Below are positions 1-8,091 of a DNA stretch of 23,325 nucleotides, in pieces. A program made the position numbers and the translations under genes. How positions within the stretch are numbered: the first letter of the stretch is position 1; each line of letters starts with the position of its first letter. Source of the DNA: Candidatus Fermentibacterota bacterium (GTDB lineage Bacteria > JAFGKV01); contig JAUXFG010000053.1 of assembly GCA_030620115.1 (NCBI GenBank), positions 1-23,325 on the forward strand. Reading direction: 5' to 3'. Under the pieces are notes generated by a model. The model saw only the letters and a list, made by a program, of their open reading frames with translations, had not been told where the DNA came from and did not search any database.

Positions 1-93
1 GAAGAAACAGACGTCAAAGCTTTGCTTCTAACGCAGTTTTGGAAAATGATCATGGCTCATTCCGAGGCGGTATCAGTTCAAGCAAGAATGTAA
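1..93 (+). CDS. 3' end of an unidentified gene (partial)
   Basis: The first 30 codons of frame 1 are open and end in TAA at 91-93. The tail reads ...ALLLTQFWKMIMAHSEAVSVQARM. The composition looks protein-like, and the frame runs off the left edge of the window, so this could be the C-terminus of a gene that starts upstream. I do not recognise it. It is only 30 residues, so an open frame of this length by chance cannot be excluded. It would converge on the minus-strand gene that ends at 345, with two hairpins between them. Confidence 0.35.
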   Translation, partial: EETDVKALLLTQFWKMIMAHSEAVSVQARM

Positions 94-130
94 AGTTATT
101 TCTGCGCGAACCCTAAGCCAGCAAATACGG

Positions 131-156
131 GAAGGGGATCCGCGTGGATCCCCTTC
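131..156. terminator. perfect 11-bp hairpin, possible bidirectional terminator
   Basis: GAAGGGGATCC, loop GCGT, GGATCCCCTTC: an 11-bp perfect stem with a 4-nt loop, lying between two convergent coding regions. Neither side has a clear U-tract, so it may be a factor-dependent end or simply an intergenic palindrome. Confidence 0.4.
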
Positions 157-201
157 TACATGTCAACACTCGATGGCGCCAGGATTACGGGAATGAAGTA
201 T

Positions 202-226
202 TGCTTTGCTTCGTGAAAGCAAAGCA
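202..226. repeat. second intergenic hairpin
   Basis: TGCTTTGCTT and AAGCAAAGCA form a 10-bp stem around the loop CGTGA. It lies in the same 94-344 spacer as the GC-rich hairpin at 131-156. Otherwise I see no gene in this spacer. Confidence 0.4.
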
Positions 227-344
227 TAGATCCCGGCACAAACCACCAATCGCGTGGATTATCGTGGGTTATCTTCGACCGCTCACACCATCCAACGGGT
301 CAATCAGAAGCCAGTGAAATCAATCAGGCCGCCTTAGGACCGTG

Positions 345-782
345 CTATGAAATCTGACTCATAGCCTCCTTCAGCTTGTTCTGAAGTTCTTCCATCTCCT
401 TGGTCTTCGCCGCGTAACCTTCCTTCGCCTTCCGGATCTCAGCACGGGTCTTCACCAGCACCACGCCCAGCTCATGGACCTTCTCGACGATGGCGGAAAG
501 CTGATCATCCTTGACTTCTTCGGTCTTCGCTTCACCCTCTTCCTTGGGCTTCTCGACTGCTTCTTCCTTCACCTCTCCCTTTTCTTCCTGTTTCTCTTGC
601 GATTCGGCCACTGGCTTTGCCTCCTCCTGCTCCTTGTTCATGGTTGGTTCTTCGGGCACAAGATCCTCAAGAAGCTTCTCAGCCATTTGCGCCTCTTTGG
701 CGAGCAAATCCTCGGGAGCCTTGTTGCCTTGATCGACCTGCAGACTCTCTTCCTCATCTGGTCGTTTTCTGGTTCGAAACAT
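345..782 (-). CDS. small charged coiled-coil protein, function unknown
   Basis: 145 residues, starting MFRTRKRPDEEE. The ATG at 782-780 follows GAGGGGG about five bases upstream, which is why I prefer it to the frame opening at 908. The middle (about residues 15-100) is almost entirely E, K, P and A and is probably disordered. The last ~45 residues (VEKVHELGVVLVKTRAEIRKAK..., KEMEELQNKLKEAM) have heptad-like spacing and should form a helix or coiled coil. There is no signal peptide, membrane segment or catalytic motif. I do not recognise a family. The charged arm plus helical tail would suit a scaffold or binding protein, but that is a guess. It is divergent from the CBS-domain gene. Confidence 0.65.
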   Translation of the reverse strand: MFRTRKRPDEEESLQVDQGNKAPEDLLAKEAQMAEKLLEDLVPEEPTMNKEQEEAKPVAESQEKQEEKGEVKEEAVEKPKEEGEAKTEEVKDDQLSAIVEKVHELGVVLVKTRAEIRKAKEGYAAKTKEMEELQNKLKEAMSQIS

Positions 783-1044
783 CTGTCCCCCTCGAAATGA
801 GCTTTGCTCATTCTCTGTTGGTTTTTCATTGGCACACCAAGACGAGCAATCATGATAAATGAAGCTCACAATGCGGTCTCTGTCAACGGTCAAATTCAGG
901 CAACTCAAGGAAACCCCTCATCTTTTTCACAAAGACCGCAGTCCAAATCCCACATTCATCACGGGTTTGGACAGGGATGCAAGGAAACGGTAGCCATAAC
1001 CGGGTAGGCAACCTATATTGGGGAGGAATAAAGGAGGTAGAGAA
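783..1044. other. divergent intergenic region
   Basis: About 260 bases separate the start of the minus-strand charged protein from the GTG of the CBS protein, so promoters for both should lie here. I see no convincing -35/-10 pair and no repeat. The short open frames inside it do not look like proteins. Confidence 0.4.
1031..1038 (+). promoter_or_regulatory. strong Shine-Dalgarno that fixes a GTG start
   Basis: AAGGAGGT lies 6 nt before GTG at 1045. The longer frame could begin at TTG 1018, but that codon has no ribosome site and would put this sequence inside the gene. Confidence 0.75.
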
Positions 1045-1974
1045 GTGCTCCCGAATCCAAGAGTATCACAGATAATGACCAGCCAACCACCGGTCATCGC
1101 TTCTGATGAGAGGTTGAGCAGAGTAATCCAACTGTTCGACGACCTCCATCTGCGCCAAGTCCCCATCTGTGAGGGTAAGAAACTGGTGGCACTCCTCAGC
1201 GACGGCGATCTCAAGGATTTCTCTCTTTCCGTCGCGTTCCAAGACAGGCCCAATGTGAATGCGGTCTTCCTCGACCATTTCGTTGGTCTCGATGCGGTAT
1301 CCAGGAAGGATTATTGCCCTTTGTCGGCCGACGCGACTCTTCTTGATGCATTGGAGGGGATGGAAACCCTCGGCCATTTCTGTGTTCCAATTGTGGACTG
1401 CAACCATGAGCTGCTTGGGACCGTCACCGTTTTCGATGCCCTCAGATACCTTGCCGATGTTCCCGGCAGCAAAGACAAATTTGGCCGCCACCAGAAAATG
1501 ACGCTGGCCAAGAAAAACCTTGCCGTATCCAGCATCATGACCAAGGAACCCACTACTGTGGACGTGTTCTCCAGTATCACCAATGCCATGGAGCTCATGG
1601 AAAGCGGTGGGTTCCGCCATCTCCCGGTTCTTCGGAACGATATCCCTATAGGCGTGCTCACCCGCCGGGCCATTCTCAAGTTCACCTATTCTTCGGCCTT
1701 TGGGATGGAGGCTTTAGACGAACGGCATCTACTCGATGATATCATTGACATCGAATCCGTGATGACGCCAGACCCAGATACCGTGGTCCCGAGTACGTCA
1801 ATCCCCGAGGCGGCTCGGATTCTTCTGAGAAACCGAACAGGATGCCTCCTGGCCACAAGCCGAGGCGGCGAGAGACTGGAAGGCATCGCAACCGAGAAAG
1901 ACTTCATGCGCCTGCTCCGCAAGGAGCTCCACGCCTACTGGAATCCCCCCCAGCGCGGGAAAGCAAGCAGTTAG
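1045..1974 (+). CDS. four-CBS-domain protein (nucleotide-sensing regulator)
   Basis: 309 residues from GTG 1045. The protein is four CBS modules in tandem. Two contain the usual opening 'V..IMT..PPVI..DE.L..V' (about residues 8-25) and 'V.SIMTKEPTTVD' (about 160-172). A third of this type, 'IESVMTPDPDTVVPSTSI', begins near 238. The second module is more divergent ('YCPLSADATLLDALEGM'). Each module ends in a G-x-(L/V)-T/S-x-x-D/R type turn. CBS pairs bind adenine nucleotides or SAM and control attached domains; here there is no attached enzyme, transporter or HPP domain, so it would act in trans or as a sensor. The target is unknown. The next gene (barrel protein) is about 90 bases downstream and may not be co-regulated. 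Confidence 0.85.
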   Translation: MLPNPRVSQIMTSQPPVIASDERLSRVIQLFDDLHLRQVPICEGKKLVALLSDGDLKDFSLSVAFQDRPNVNAVFLDHFVGLDAVSRKDYCPLSADATLLDALEGMETLGHFCVPIVDCNHELLGTVTVFDALRYLADVPGSKDKFGRHQKMTLAKKNLAVSSIMTKEPTTVDVFSSITNAMELMESGGFRHLPVLRNDIPIGVLTRRAILKFTYSSAFGMEALDERHLLDDIIDIESVMTPDPDTVVPSTSIPEAARILLRNRTGCLLATSRGGERLEGIATEKDFMRLLRKELHAYWNPPQRGKASS

Positions 1975-2064
1975 ACCGCGGATTCCTCAGTAGATCCTTC
2001 CAATGGCAGAGAGCAAGGTCGCTCGCGTGGCGAGCTTCCCCTTTTCCCCTCTCCGGCTCCCTTG

Positions 2065-2739
2065 ATGATGTCTACCTTATTACGAACGGAAATATATCCT
2101 GTCCCGTATAGGCGGGCAGAGATAGTGCAATGGCTTTTTGTCCTCCTGTCAGCGCTCTTCATGACTACGGAAGCCCCAGCGGCGCAAACCAAGCTTGGAT
2201 TGTATGCTGGTTATGGCCGCTCCCAGTTCGACAACTGCTTCCCCTTGGGCCTCAAGAAGCATCAAGCTACCGGCTATGTGCCCATGGGAGTCATGGTGCT
2301 AAGGCATGTGCTTCCGGGATTCCTGATTGGGCTGGAGCTCAACCACTCGGTGATCCCATTCACCTGGGAGCAGCGCGTAGGCGGCCAGAAACAAGCAGAT
2401 GAAAAGGTGACTCAGACGATCCTCGGTGCGGTTGCCAGATATGAATTCGGCATACGCCCAGTGAGCCCCCATGTGGTGGGAGGAATCGGTCTGCATGTGG
2501 ATCGGTGGATCGTCGACTACGTGGATGATGTTGGCTTTGCGGATCAGACGTACGACTTCAAGCCCGTTGCGGGGTTGCATCTAGGCGGAGGAATATCCAC
2601 GGCAGTGGATCCCTTTCGATTCCTATTCGCAGAACTCGTGTATCACCATGTCAACAAGAGACTGGATAGCGATGACGCGAAGGGATTCTCGTACGACAAT
2701 TGGGCCTTCAGATTCGGCGTCATCGGTCCCATTCGGTAA
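2065..2739 (+). CDS. probable outer-membrane beta-barrel-like protein
   Basis: About 224 residues. A signal-peptide-like core (IVQWLFVLLSALFM) is followed by TEAPAAQ, with likely cleavage after an Ala. The mature part is rich in alternating hydrophobic/aromatic strands with glycine ('KLGLYAGYGRSQF', 'AGLHLGGGISTAV', 'FLFAELVYHHV') and closes with 'WAFRFGVIGPIR', the pattern of small 8-strand OmpA/OmpW-like barrels. Family assignment is by pattern only. The start is uncertain: ATG 2065, ATG 2068 and GTG 2125 are in frame and none has a good ribosome site. The upstream starts give an unusually long N-region but supply the Arg pair expected of a signal peptide. It converges on the FG-GAP gene. 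Confidence 0.7.
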   Translation: MMSTLLRTEIYPVPYRRAEIVQWLFVLLSALFMTTEAPAAQTKLGLYAGYGRSQFDNCFPLGLKKHQATGYVPMGVMVLRHVLPGFLIGLELNHSVIPFTWEQRVGGQKQADEKVTQTILGAVARYEFGIRPVSPHVVGGIGLHVDRWIVDYVDDVGFADQTYDFKPVAGLHLGGGISTAVDPFRFLFAELVYHHVNKRLDSDDAKGFSYDNWAFRFGVIGPIR

Positions 2740-2775
2740 GGCTTCCGGGCCTCCTGAGACTATCCAACACTCAGA

Positions 2776-2806
2776 GTTCAGGAGGGACGCTCTCCCTGTC
2801 CTGAAC
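2776..2806. terminator. hairpin between convergent genes
   Basis: GTTCAGGA-GGGA pairs with TCCC-(TG)-TCCTGAAC around the loop CGCTC. It lies between the stops of the barrel protein (+) and the FG-GAP protein (-), where a shared terminator would be expected. There is no U-tract. It belongs to the GTTCAG/GTGAAC-rich sequence also seen in the other spacers. Confidence 0.45.
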
Positions 2807-2857
2807 CCTGAACTCCCGTAACGTCTATAGCTTGCAATGCCCAATCGATCTTGATTA

Positions 2858-2877
2858 ACTCATTCACTCAAACAATC
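2858..2877 (-). repeat. 20-nt motif near stop codon, copy 1
   Basis: On the + strand this reads actcattcactcaaacaatc. It matches 18 of 20 bases with 14735-14754, which lies 13 nt downstream of the stop of the other secreted Fn3-type protein in this window. The stop codon of the unshifted FG-GAP frame falls inside it; the frame-restored stop (2892-2890) would lie 12 nt upstream. Confidence 0.4.
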
Positions 2878-4715
2878 GAACCCTCAGCCCTAACGAAACT
2901 CGGTGACATCGACATTGCCACAAACGACAAACTCCCTATCCCACTCGCCAACCGGGTTCGTTGGGGCCGAGGTCTGCCCCCCTGGGCCTGTCCCACCAGC
3001 CGGTAGAAGGCATTCACCCCTTCTACGCCCAGAAGGCCCGATGCAGGATCCGAATAAACGCTTTGCGCGCCTGGAAGCACGCCGAGGAGGTTCGATCTAT
3101 TCGGCACGAAGAAAGGCGCCTGGTCGCGGTACAGAAACCATGATGACACTGCCGGATCCACGTGGCTCCAGGAGAGCTCAATGCTTGCCTGCCCAAGTAC
3201 GGCACGGAGTACCGGGGATCCGATCTCGGACCATGCCTCGATCTTTCCACCATGGCTCACGATAAGTTCATCCATGCCGTCCCCGTCAAGATCACCAAGG
3301 GCCATGCCTCTACGCCATCCAGCCCCCTCCCCCCAGAGCTCCCAGACCAGATCGCCAGTGAGACCATCGAGTGCATAGAGGTAGCCGTCATTGGCGCCAA
3401 CGATGACCAGCGTACCATTCGCGTAGTGACATCCTATTGGCTCTCTCGTCTCTCCACGGCCAAAAACATCGAGCGAAACATGGGGCGCCTCGAACTCCCA
3501 GAGCAGCCTCCCATCGATCCCACTCCGGGCTCGTAGGCCACTCCGGTACACCACCTCAGTCACTTCTAGGGATGACGGGTCACCCTCTCGCATGTGCCCC
3601 CACCAGTCGCTGATGACATTGTACACCACGTCGACAGCTCCATCTTGATCAAGATCAGCCACCAGCGCATCGTAGATCTGATAATGGTGATCTCGGAATG
3701 ATAGCGTATCTCCATGCACATTGAGGAGAGCCGTAAAACCATTCCCGAGAATGCCCGTGGGCTCCTTCCAAGAAAGCTCTCCACTCTCTTCCAATACATA
3801 GTAGTTCATATCAGTGCCAAATCCCACCTCGGCTACGCCATCGCCATCAAAATCAGCGATGGCCGCTGACACATAGCCGAAGTCGGGCAGGTAGCCCAAT
3901 TCGTCCGGAATAAGCTCTAACTGCTCCTCACTCGGAGATGCGGTATAGTGCCATATCTCATCCCCGTCAGGATCAACAAAATAGAGTCGTTCTCTGACCT
4001 CAGGCGCATGCGCGGTGAAAAGAACACCGCGACGAGTACCCAGCACACCAATTGCGGGGATGTTATAGGTGGTCCCGCTTGTCTGGAATTCCCAATCAAC
4101 ATGCCCATGGATCCCCACAGAGCGTACTTTTCGCGGATTCTGATAGTCGGCCACCACGATCTCGGGTAGACCGTCACCATCAAGATCACCCGCGTTCATG
4201 CCCACCTGTGCGAGACCATCAAGCGCCACCCATAGCGTGTCACCATCCAAGCCCCGGAAGGCGTAGAGAGATGACCACCATGACCCGCCGATGACTACAT
4301 CTCGAAGCCCATCTCCGTCCACGTCGACCAGCACAGGAGATGCCCACTTCACATAGCCGTCTATGCGGGAAAACCACTTCAGGGAACCATCGTGTTCCAG
4401 CAGATAGACAAGCGCGTACTGTTGGTCCCCCTCATAGAGGGGACCAGATCCGCCCACGATTTCGGGAAACCCATCACCGTCCACATCTCCCACCGCAATG
4501 TAGGACCACGAAATACTCCCCTCCTGGGGCTCAAAAACCCACCTCAGGACGGGAGCACGGTTCAATGCCGCAAGAGCTGGCGAAAAAGCCCCGTTATGAG
4601 AAGACTGTCTTGGATTGGGCCACTCACCACAGGCGGCGTCACACGCAGGGAGCCCGAGAAAAATCAATAGGGCAAGTTCACGTCGTATTGCGAATCTATG
4701 ATACCCAACGTTCAT
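2868..4715 (-). CDS. secreted FG-GAP/VCBS beta-propeller protein with C-terminal Fn3-like domain; probable frameshift near 3' end
   Basis: 615 residues from ATG 4715 (MNVGYHRFAIRRELALL...); the frame opens at 4781, but this start gives a proper signal sequence ending LPAC (Cys25), so it is probably a lipoprotein. Six calcium-binding D-x-D-x-D-G loops lie near residues 77, 131, 177, 288, 354 and 475, the repeat of integrin-like FG-GAP propellers. Blades such as 'GYLYALDGLTGDLVWEL' resemble PQQ-type propellers. Residues ~500-578 resemble a fibronectin III domain ending 'AFYRLVGQAQGG'. After the G6 run at 2982-2977 the sequence turns into implausible Arg/Pro/Ser text. One extra G would continue as QTSAPTNPVGEWDREF... 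and stop at 2890. Likely surface-exposed, binding or structural. It diverges from the sulfatase-fold gene, with ~108 bases between starts. Confidence 0.85.
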   Translation of the reverse strand: MNVGYHRFAIRRELALLIFLGLPACDAACGEWPNPRQSSHNGAFSPALAALNRAPVLRWVFEPQEGSISWSYIAVGDVDGDGFPEIVGGSGPLYEGDQQYALVYLLEHDGSLKWFSRIDGYVKWASPVLVDVDGDGLRDVVIGGSWWSSLYAFRGLDGDTLWVALDGLAQVGMNAGDLDGDGLPEIVVADYQNPRKVRSVGIHGHVDWEFQTSGTTYNIPAIGVLGTRRGVLFTAHAPEVRERLYFVDPDGDEIWHYTASPSEEQLELIPDELGYLPDFGYVSAAIADFDGDGVAEVGFGTDMNYYVLEESGELSWKEPTGILGNGFTALLNVHGDTLSFRDHHYQIYDALVADLDQDGAVDVVYNVISDWWGHMREGDPSSLEVTEVVYRSGLRARSGIDGRLLWEFEAPHVSLDVFGRGETREPIGCHYANGTLVIVGANDGYLYALDGLTGDLVWELWGEGAGWRRGMALGDLDGDGMDELIVSHGGKIEAWSEIGSPVLRAVLGQASIELSWSHVDPAVSSWFLYRDQAPFFVPNRSNLLGVLPGAQSVYSDPASGLLGVEGVNAFYRLVGQAQGGRPRPQRTRLASGIGSLSFVAMSMSPSFVRAEGSIV

Positions 4716-4823
4716 TATCCCGCTGACACTGTCCAGAGTAATGAGCTGATTCAACCACGAAGAGACGCCATAGTCCGGCACTCAATCAGATCCATTGAAT
4801 CAATATCAAGGATGGCAGATACA

Positions 4824-6965
4824 ATGTCTACTCTAAAAGGCGATCTCAAGGCAGCGATCACGGTCGGGTATTTGGGAGGTCTCCTGCTTGCAGGTTTTGA
4901 GGGTCTCCATGCCTTGATCTCGACACACATTGGCCCAAGCAGCAAGACCATACGATCGGCCCAGGATCTGGCAGCAATCCTGGGCGCACCCGTGGCGGCA
5001 TATCCTGTGATCAGCGCCCTGAGCGCTTGTCTTCTCATCCTGATTGTGCATCCCTTATGGAAGCGACGTGCTGATACGGAAAACCGTGACACACGTGTTT
5101 CCCAGATCATCGGGCTGATCGCCGTGTTCGGTCTGATGATCTGGTCTATCTTCACGACGAACCCTTCCCTCAACAAGATGGTCATCCGGTCGGCGGTGCG
5201 GCTGCTGGTAAATGCGCAGATGATTGCCATAGCAGCTCTCGCAGGGTTAGGCATCGCGTGGCTGTGCCAAAGACTCTTCCTCAGGTTCTCCGTCCGAAGT
5301 GTGGCTCTTACAATTGCTGCCATATGGCCTGCAGTCATAGCATCCAGTCTCACCCTTCTTTGGGTCAAGCGCAACCTCACTTTCTGGCGCTCAACCTTGG
5401 CGGGAATCGCCGCCGGAGCCGGTCTCGTGCTTCTCCTCTTCGCACTTGTGGTAATCTCCAGGGTCTTGCTCAACCGCTTGTACAAATCCGGCGGAAACCT
5501 CGTACGATCACTGATTGTGCCGGTCGTTCTCTTCGTTCTCTCCATATGCTCGGTAGTCTATTGCCTGACGCCACGAGTGCCGACCCTTCATGGAGGAGAG
5601 AATGGCGCCGGACGAAAGATCATTCTCTTCACCATCGACACGCTCCGGTCTGACCGACTTGGATGCTATGGATATCAGCGCGATACCTCTCCAATCATGG
5701 ACGCCATGGCAAGGGAAGGCGTTCGATTTGTCAGGGCGCGTACCCAGTCGCCATGGACATTGTCTTCATTGGCCAGCATCATGACCAGCACCTATCCCAC
5801 GGTATGCTCCGTGATGACTGGGAACAATCGCCTCGATGAAGCAAGAACGACCATTGCTGAAAGCATGCGAGATGCGGGCCTCCTGACCCACGCAATCGTC
5901 TCCAATGGTTGGCTCCAGGATACATTTGGGCTCTCCCAGGGATTTATCGGCTTCCACCATTCTTCCGACGTGTTCAACTGGACCAGATACGGGAGGATGA
6001 TCTGGTTGCGAATAGCCAAGAGGTTTTTCCCGGGATTGTTCCCCGTGGGTCAGAATTTCCTTGCCACTGACCTTGTCGACCGGGCCAACGAATGGCTCCA
6101 GGAGTATGGCGACAGGGATTTCTTCCTCTGGATCCATGCGATTGACCCCCATGACCCATACCTCACTCCGGATGGCTATGAGGACGTGTTCGAAGACAGC
6201 ACATACAAGGGCCGATTCAAGAGAATGTCGGGTCTGCTCTATACTCTGCGTTATGGAACACGCTTGCGCCCCGAGGACAAGGCCCAACTGGAGAATCTGT
6301 ACGATAGGGAAGTCCGCTACACCGATGACCATCTCGGTCGCCTCGTCCAGACCCTACGTGATCTTGGCATCTACGACGAGACACTCCTCATCGTGAGTTC
6401 CGACCACGGGGAGGAGTTCTGGGAACATGACGGCCTTATGCATGGCCACAGCCTCTATGAAGATCAGCTCTTGGTTCCTCTCATCATGCGGTATCCATCC
6501 AGGCTCCCGAAAGGGCTGGCAATCGAGGAACCGGTTCGCCTTCTTGATCTCATGCCCACCCTGCTGGATCTATTCGACCTCCGGTTTCCGGACGAGGTCC
6601 AGGGAAGAAGCCTGCTGCCCTTGCTATTTGGGCGACCAAGCTCGTGGATGGAGGAGCCCGCTTATGCCGAGGCATTACTGTACTTCGATGAGCTCAAGTC
6701 AGTGAGCCGCAATGGCTACAAGCTCATCCTGAACCCTTCCAATGACAAGACAATGCTCTTTGACATCAACGCCGATCCGCTCGAACGATGGGATCTTGCA
6801 CAAGCGGAGCCCGAACTACTGAAGCGTCTTGAGGAGGACCTCAGGGGTTGGATGAGACGATCGGAACAGACTGCGGAGAATCTTCCGAAAAGCATAGGCG
6901 GCAGTAAGGCACGAATCGATCCGGAAACCGAAGCGCAACTCCGCGCACTGGGATACCTCCACTGA
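4824..6965 (+). CDS. membrane-anchored sulfatase-fold (alkaline phosphatase superfamily) enzyme
   Basis: 713 residues from ATG 4824 (AAGGA 11 nt upstream; ATG 4812 is also possible). About seven transmembrane helices occupy the first ~250 residues. The rest is a sulfatase-type domain: KIILFTIDTLRSDRLG (metal Asp272), SPWTLSSLASIMTS, HAIDPHDPY (~438), SSDHGEEFWEHDGLMHGHS (Asp527, His528) and the common tail LRALGYLH. The sulfatase C/S-x-P-x-R formylglycine site is not present: Thr312 aligns with the modified Cys, as in LTA-synthase and phosphoethanolamine-transferase-like members that use Thr as nucleophile. A phospho-transfer or phosphodiester reaction on envelope polymers or lipids is therefore more likely than sulfate removal. 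The substrate is unknown. Four bases separate it from the downstream methyltransferase, so the two are probably co-transcribed. Confidence 0.88.
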   Translation: MSTLKGDLKAAITVGYLGGLLLAGFEGLHALISTHIGPSSKTIRSAQDLAAILGAPVAAYPVISALSACLLILIVHPLWKRRADTENRDTRVSQIIGLIAVFGLMIWSIFTTNPSLNKMVIRSAVRLLVNAQMIAIAALAGLGIAWLCQRLFLRFSVRSVALTIAAIWPAVIASSLTLLWVKRNLTFWRSTLAGIAAGAGLVLLLFALVVISRVLLNRLYKSGGNLVRSLIVPVVLFVLSICSVVYCLTPRVPTLHGGENGAGRKIILFTIDTLRSDRLGCYGYQRDTSPIMDAMAREGVRFVRARTQSPWTLSSLASIMTSTYPTVCSVMTGNNRLDEARTTIAESMRDAGLLTHAIVSNGWLQDTFGLSQGFIGFHHSSDVFNWTRYGRMIWLRIAKRFFPGLFPVGQNFLATDLVDRANEWLQEYGDRDFFLWIHAIDPHDPYLTPDGYEDVFEDSTYKGRFKRMSGLLYTLRYGTRLRPEDKAQLENLYDREVRYTDDHLGRLVQTLRDLGIYDETLLIVSSDHGEEFWEHDGLMHGHSLYEDQLLVPLIMRYPSRLPKGLAIEEPVRLLDLMPTLLDLFDLRFPDEVQGRSLLPLLFGRPSSWMEEPAYAEALLYFDELKSVSRNGYKLILNPSNDKTMLFDINADPLERWDLAQAEPELLKRLEEDLRGWMRRSEQTAENLPKSIGGSKARIDPETEAQLRALGYLH

Positions 6966-6969
6966 TCCC

Positions 6970-8091
6970 ATGAAACAATCCGCCCTCGCCTACCTTCGGT
7001 GTCCCGCATCAAGCGCTGAGACCGGCGCACTCTGTCTGGGAAAACTGTCCGTGGCAGCCAGCCCTTCTCCCCGATTCTCATCTCATGACGATGAAATCAC
7101 CGAAGGATGTCTCCGGTGCACATGCTGTGAGGCGATTTATCCTATCATTGCCGGTGTTGCCGTGCTTGTGCCAAGACCCTTCCGCTATGTGCGGAGCTTC
7201 TTCCCCTTCCTCAAGGGACTTGTTTCAGATATAGGAGGGATCGGAAAAGATCTCACGATCTGGCTCCACAAACATATGCTTGCTGACCTCGATGAGAAGC
7301 ACGAGAAGCTCTTTCCACGGACCACGCCATATAACGAAAAGAGCACGCTGCCCATGCACAAGTGGTTGGGGACCTATGTGCTGACCCATTACCTCAATCC
7401 AATGCCGTCAGGGAACGGGACGCTGGATGCCCTTCTCAATGCCGCCCATACGGAAGGGCCTCTGGCTCTTCTCGCAGACATGGGTCGGCGATTCCTGCAG
7501 ACAAAACCAAAACTCGCAGTTGATCTCGGATGTTCTGTGGGTGGCCTCACCACGCGATGCGCGGAGCTTGCTCATTTCGCCATTGGCGTGGATCTCAGCT
7601 TTGAGAAGATCCTGACGGCCCGCCGTATCGTTCTGGCTGAACCCCGAGAGCCCGATCCTCTTCGCTTGTATCGTGAAGGATCAAGTTACGATGCGATCCC
7701 AATTCCCGAGGTGGATGTATCCAATATCGAGTTTATCGTCGCATCTGGAACGGAAATCCCGCTGGCCCATGAGGCCACCGGTCTCGTCAGCAGCTGCAAC
7801 TTGGTTGACGTTGTCGCAGATCCACTCAAACTCCTGCAAGAAATGGAGCGGATTCTTTCCTCCGCCGGTCTCCTCCTTGTCGCCACACCTTATCTTGACC
7901 ATACACCCGCAGTAGTCAATCACCTGGAGGCGGGAACAGGCAAGCCGAAAGTCACCATCAAGGAGCACCTTTCGGCGTTTGACATTTTAGAAGAAAGGGA
8001 CCGCGTGCCCTGGCTCCTTAGAGCAAGCGATCGTCATTACGACCTGTATTTGGATCACTGTTTCGCGGCGATTCGGCGAGCAAAGAACTGA
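6970..8091 (+). CDS. SAM-dependent methyltransferase with Trm112-like N-terminal zinc domain
   Basis: 373 residues. The N-terminus has the Trm112/YcaR layout (LRCP at 9-12, then CLRCTCCEAIYPIIAGVAVLVP at about 47-68), followed by ~110 residues of linker and a class I methyltransferase: motif I AVDLGCSVGG (183-192), the acidic end of strand 2 in GVDLS (206-210), and a later 'SSCNLVDVVADPLKLLQEM' typical of the methyltransf_11/25 group. The usual CPxC pair has only its first Cys (Cys11), so the zinc site looks partly degraded, with Cys50 and Cys53 remaining. The target is unknown; small-molecule, lipid or glycan methylation would fit the partner gene. Start ATG is 4 nt after the previous stop, with no strong ribosome site, suggesting translational coupling. 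Its last 74 bases overlap the converging peptidase gene. Confidence 0.85.
   Translation: MKQSALAYLRCPASSAETGALCLGKLSVAASPSPRFSSHDDEITEGCLRCTCCEAIYPIIAGVAVLVPRPFRYVRSFFPFLKGLVSDIGGIGKDLTIWLHKHMLADLDEKHEKLFPRTTPYNEKSTLPMHKWLGTYVLTHYLNPMPSGNGTLDALLNAAHTEGPLALLADMGRRFLQTKPKLAVDLGCSVGGLTTRCAELAHFAIGVDLSFEKILTARRIVLAEPREPDPLRLYREGSSYDAIPIPEVDVSNIEFIVASGTEIPLAHEATGLVSSCNLVDVVADPLKLLQEMERILSSAGLLLVATPYLDHTPAVVNHLEAGTGKPKVTIKEHLSAFDILEERDRVPWLLRASDRHYDLYLDHCFAAIRRAKN

Noticed and set aside
327-340. 14-nt match (inverted) between 327-340 and 8685-8698, tcctaaggcggcct
   Set aside because: A 14-mer match on either strand is expected by chance in a window of this length.
1066-1620. 184-residue frame on the minus strand
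   Set aside because: It is the shadow of the CBS-domain gene and has no domain of its own.
4751-5545. 264-residue frame on the minus strand
   Set aside because: It is antisense to the membrane half of the sulfatase-fold gene, Arg/Thr-rich and without a family pattern.
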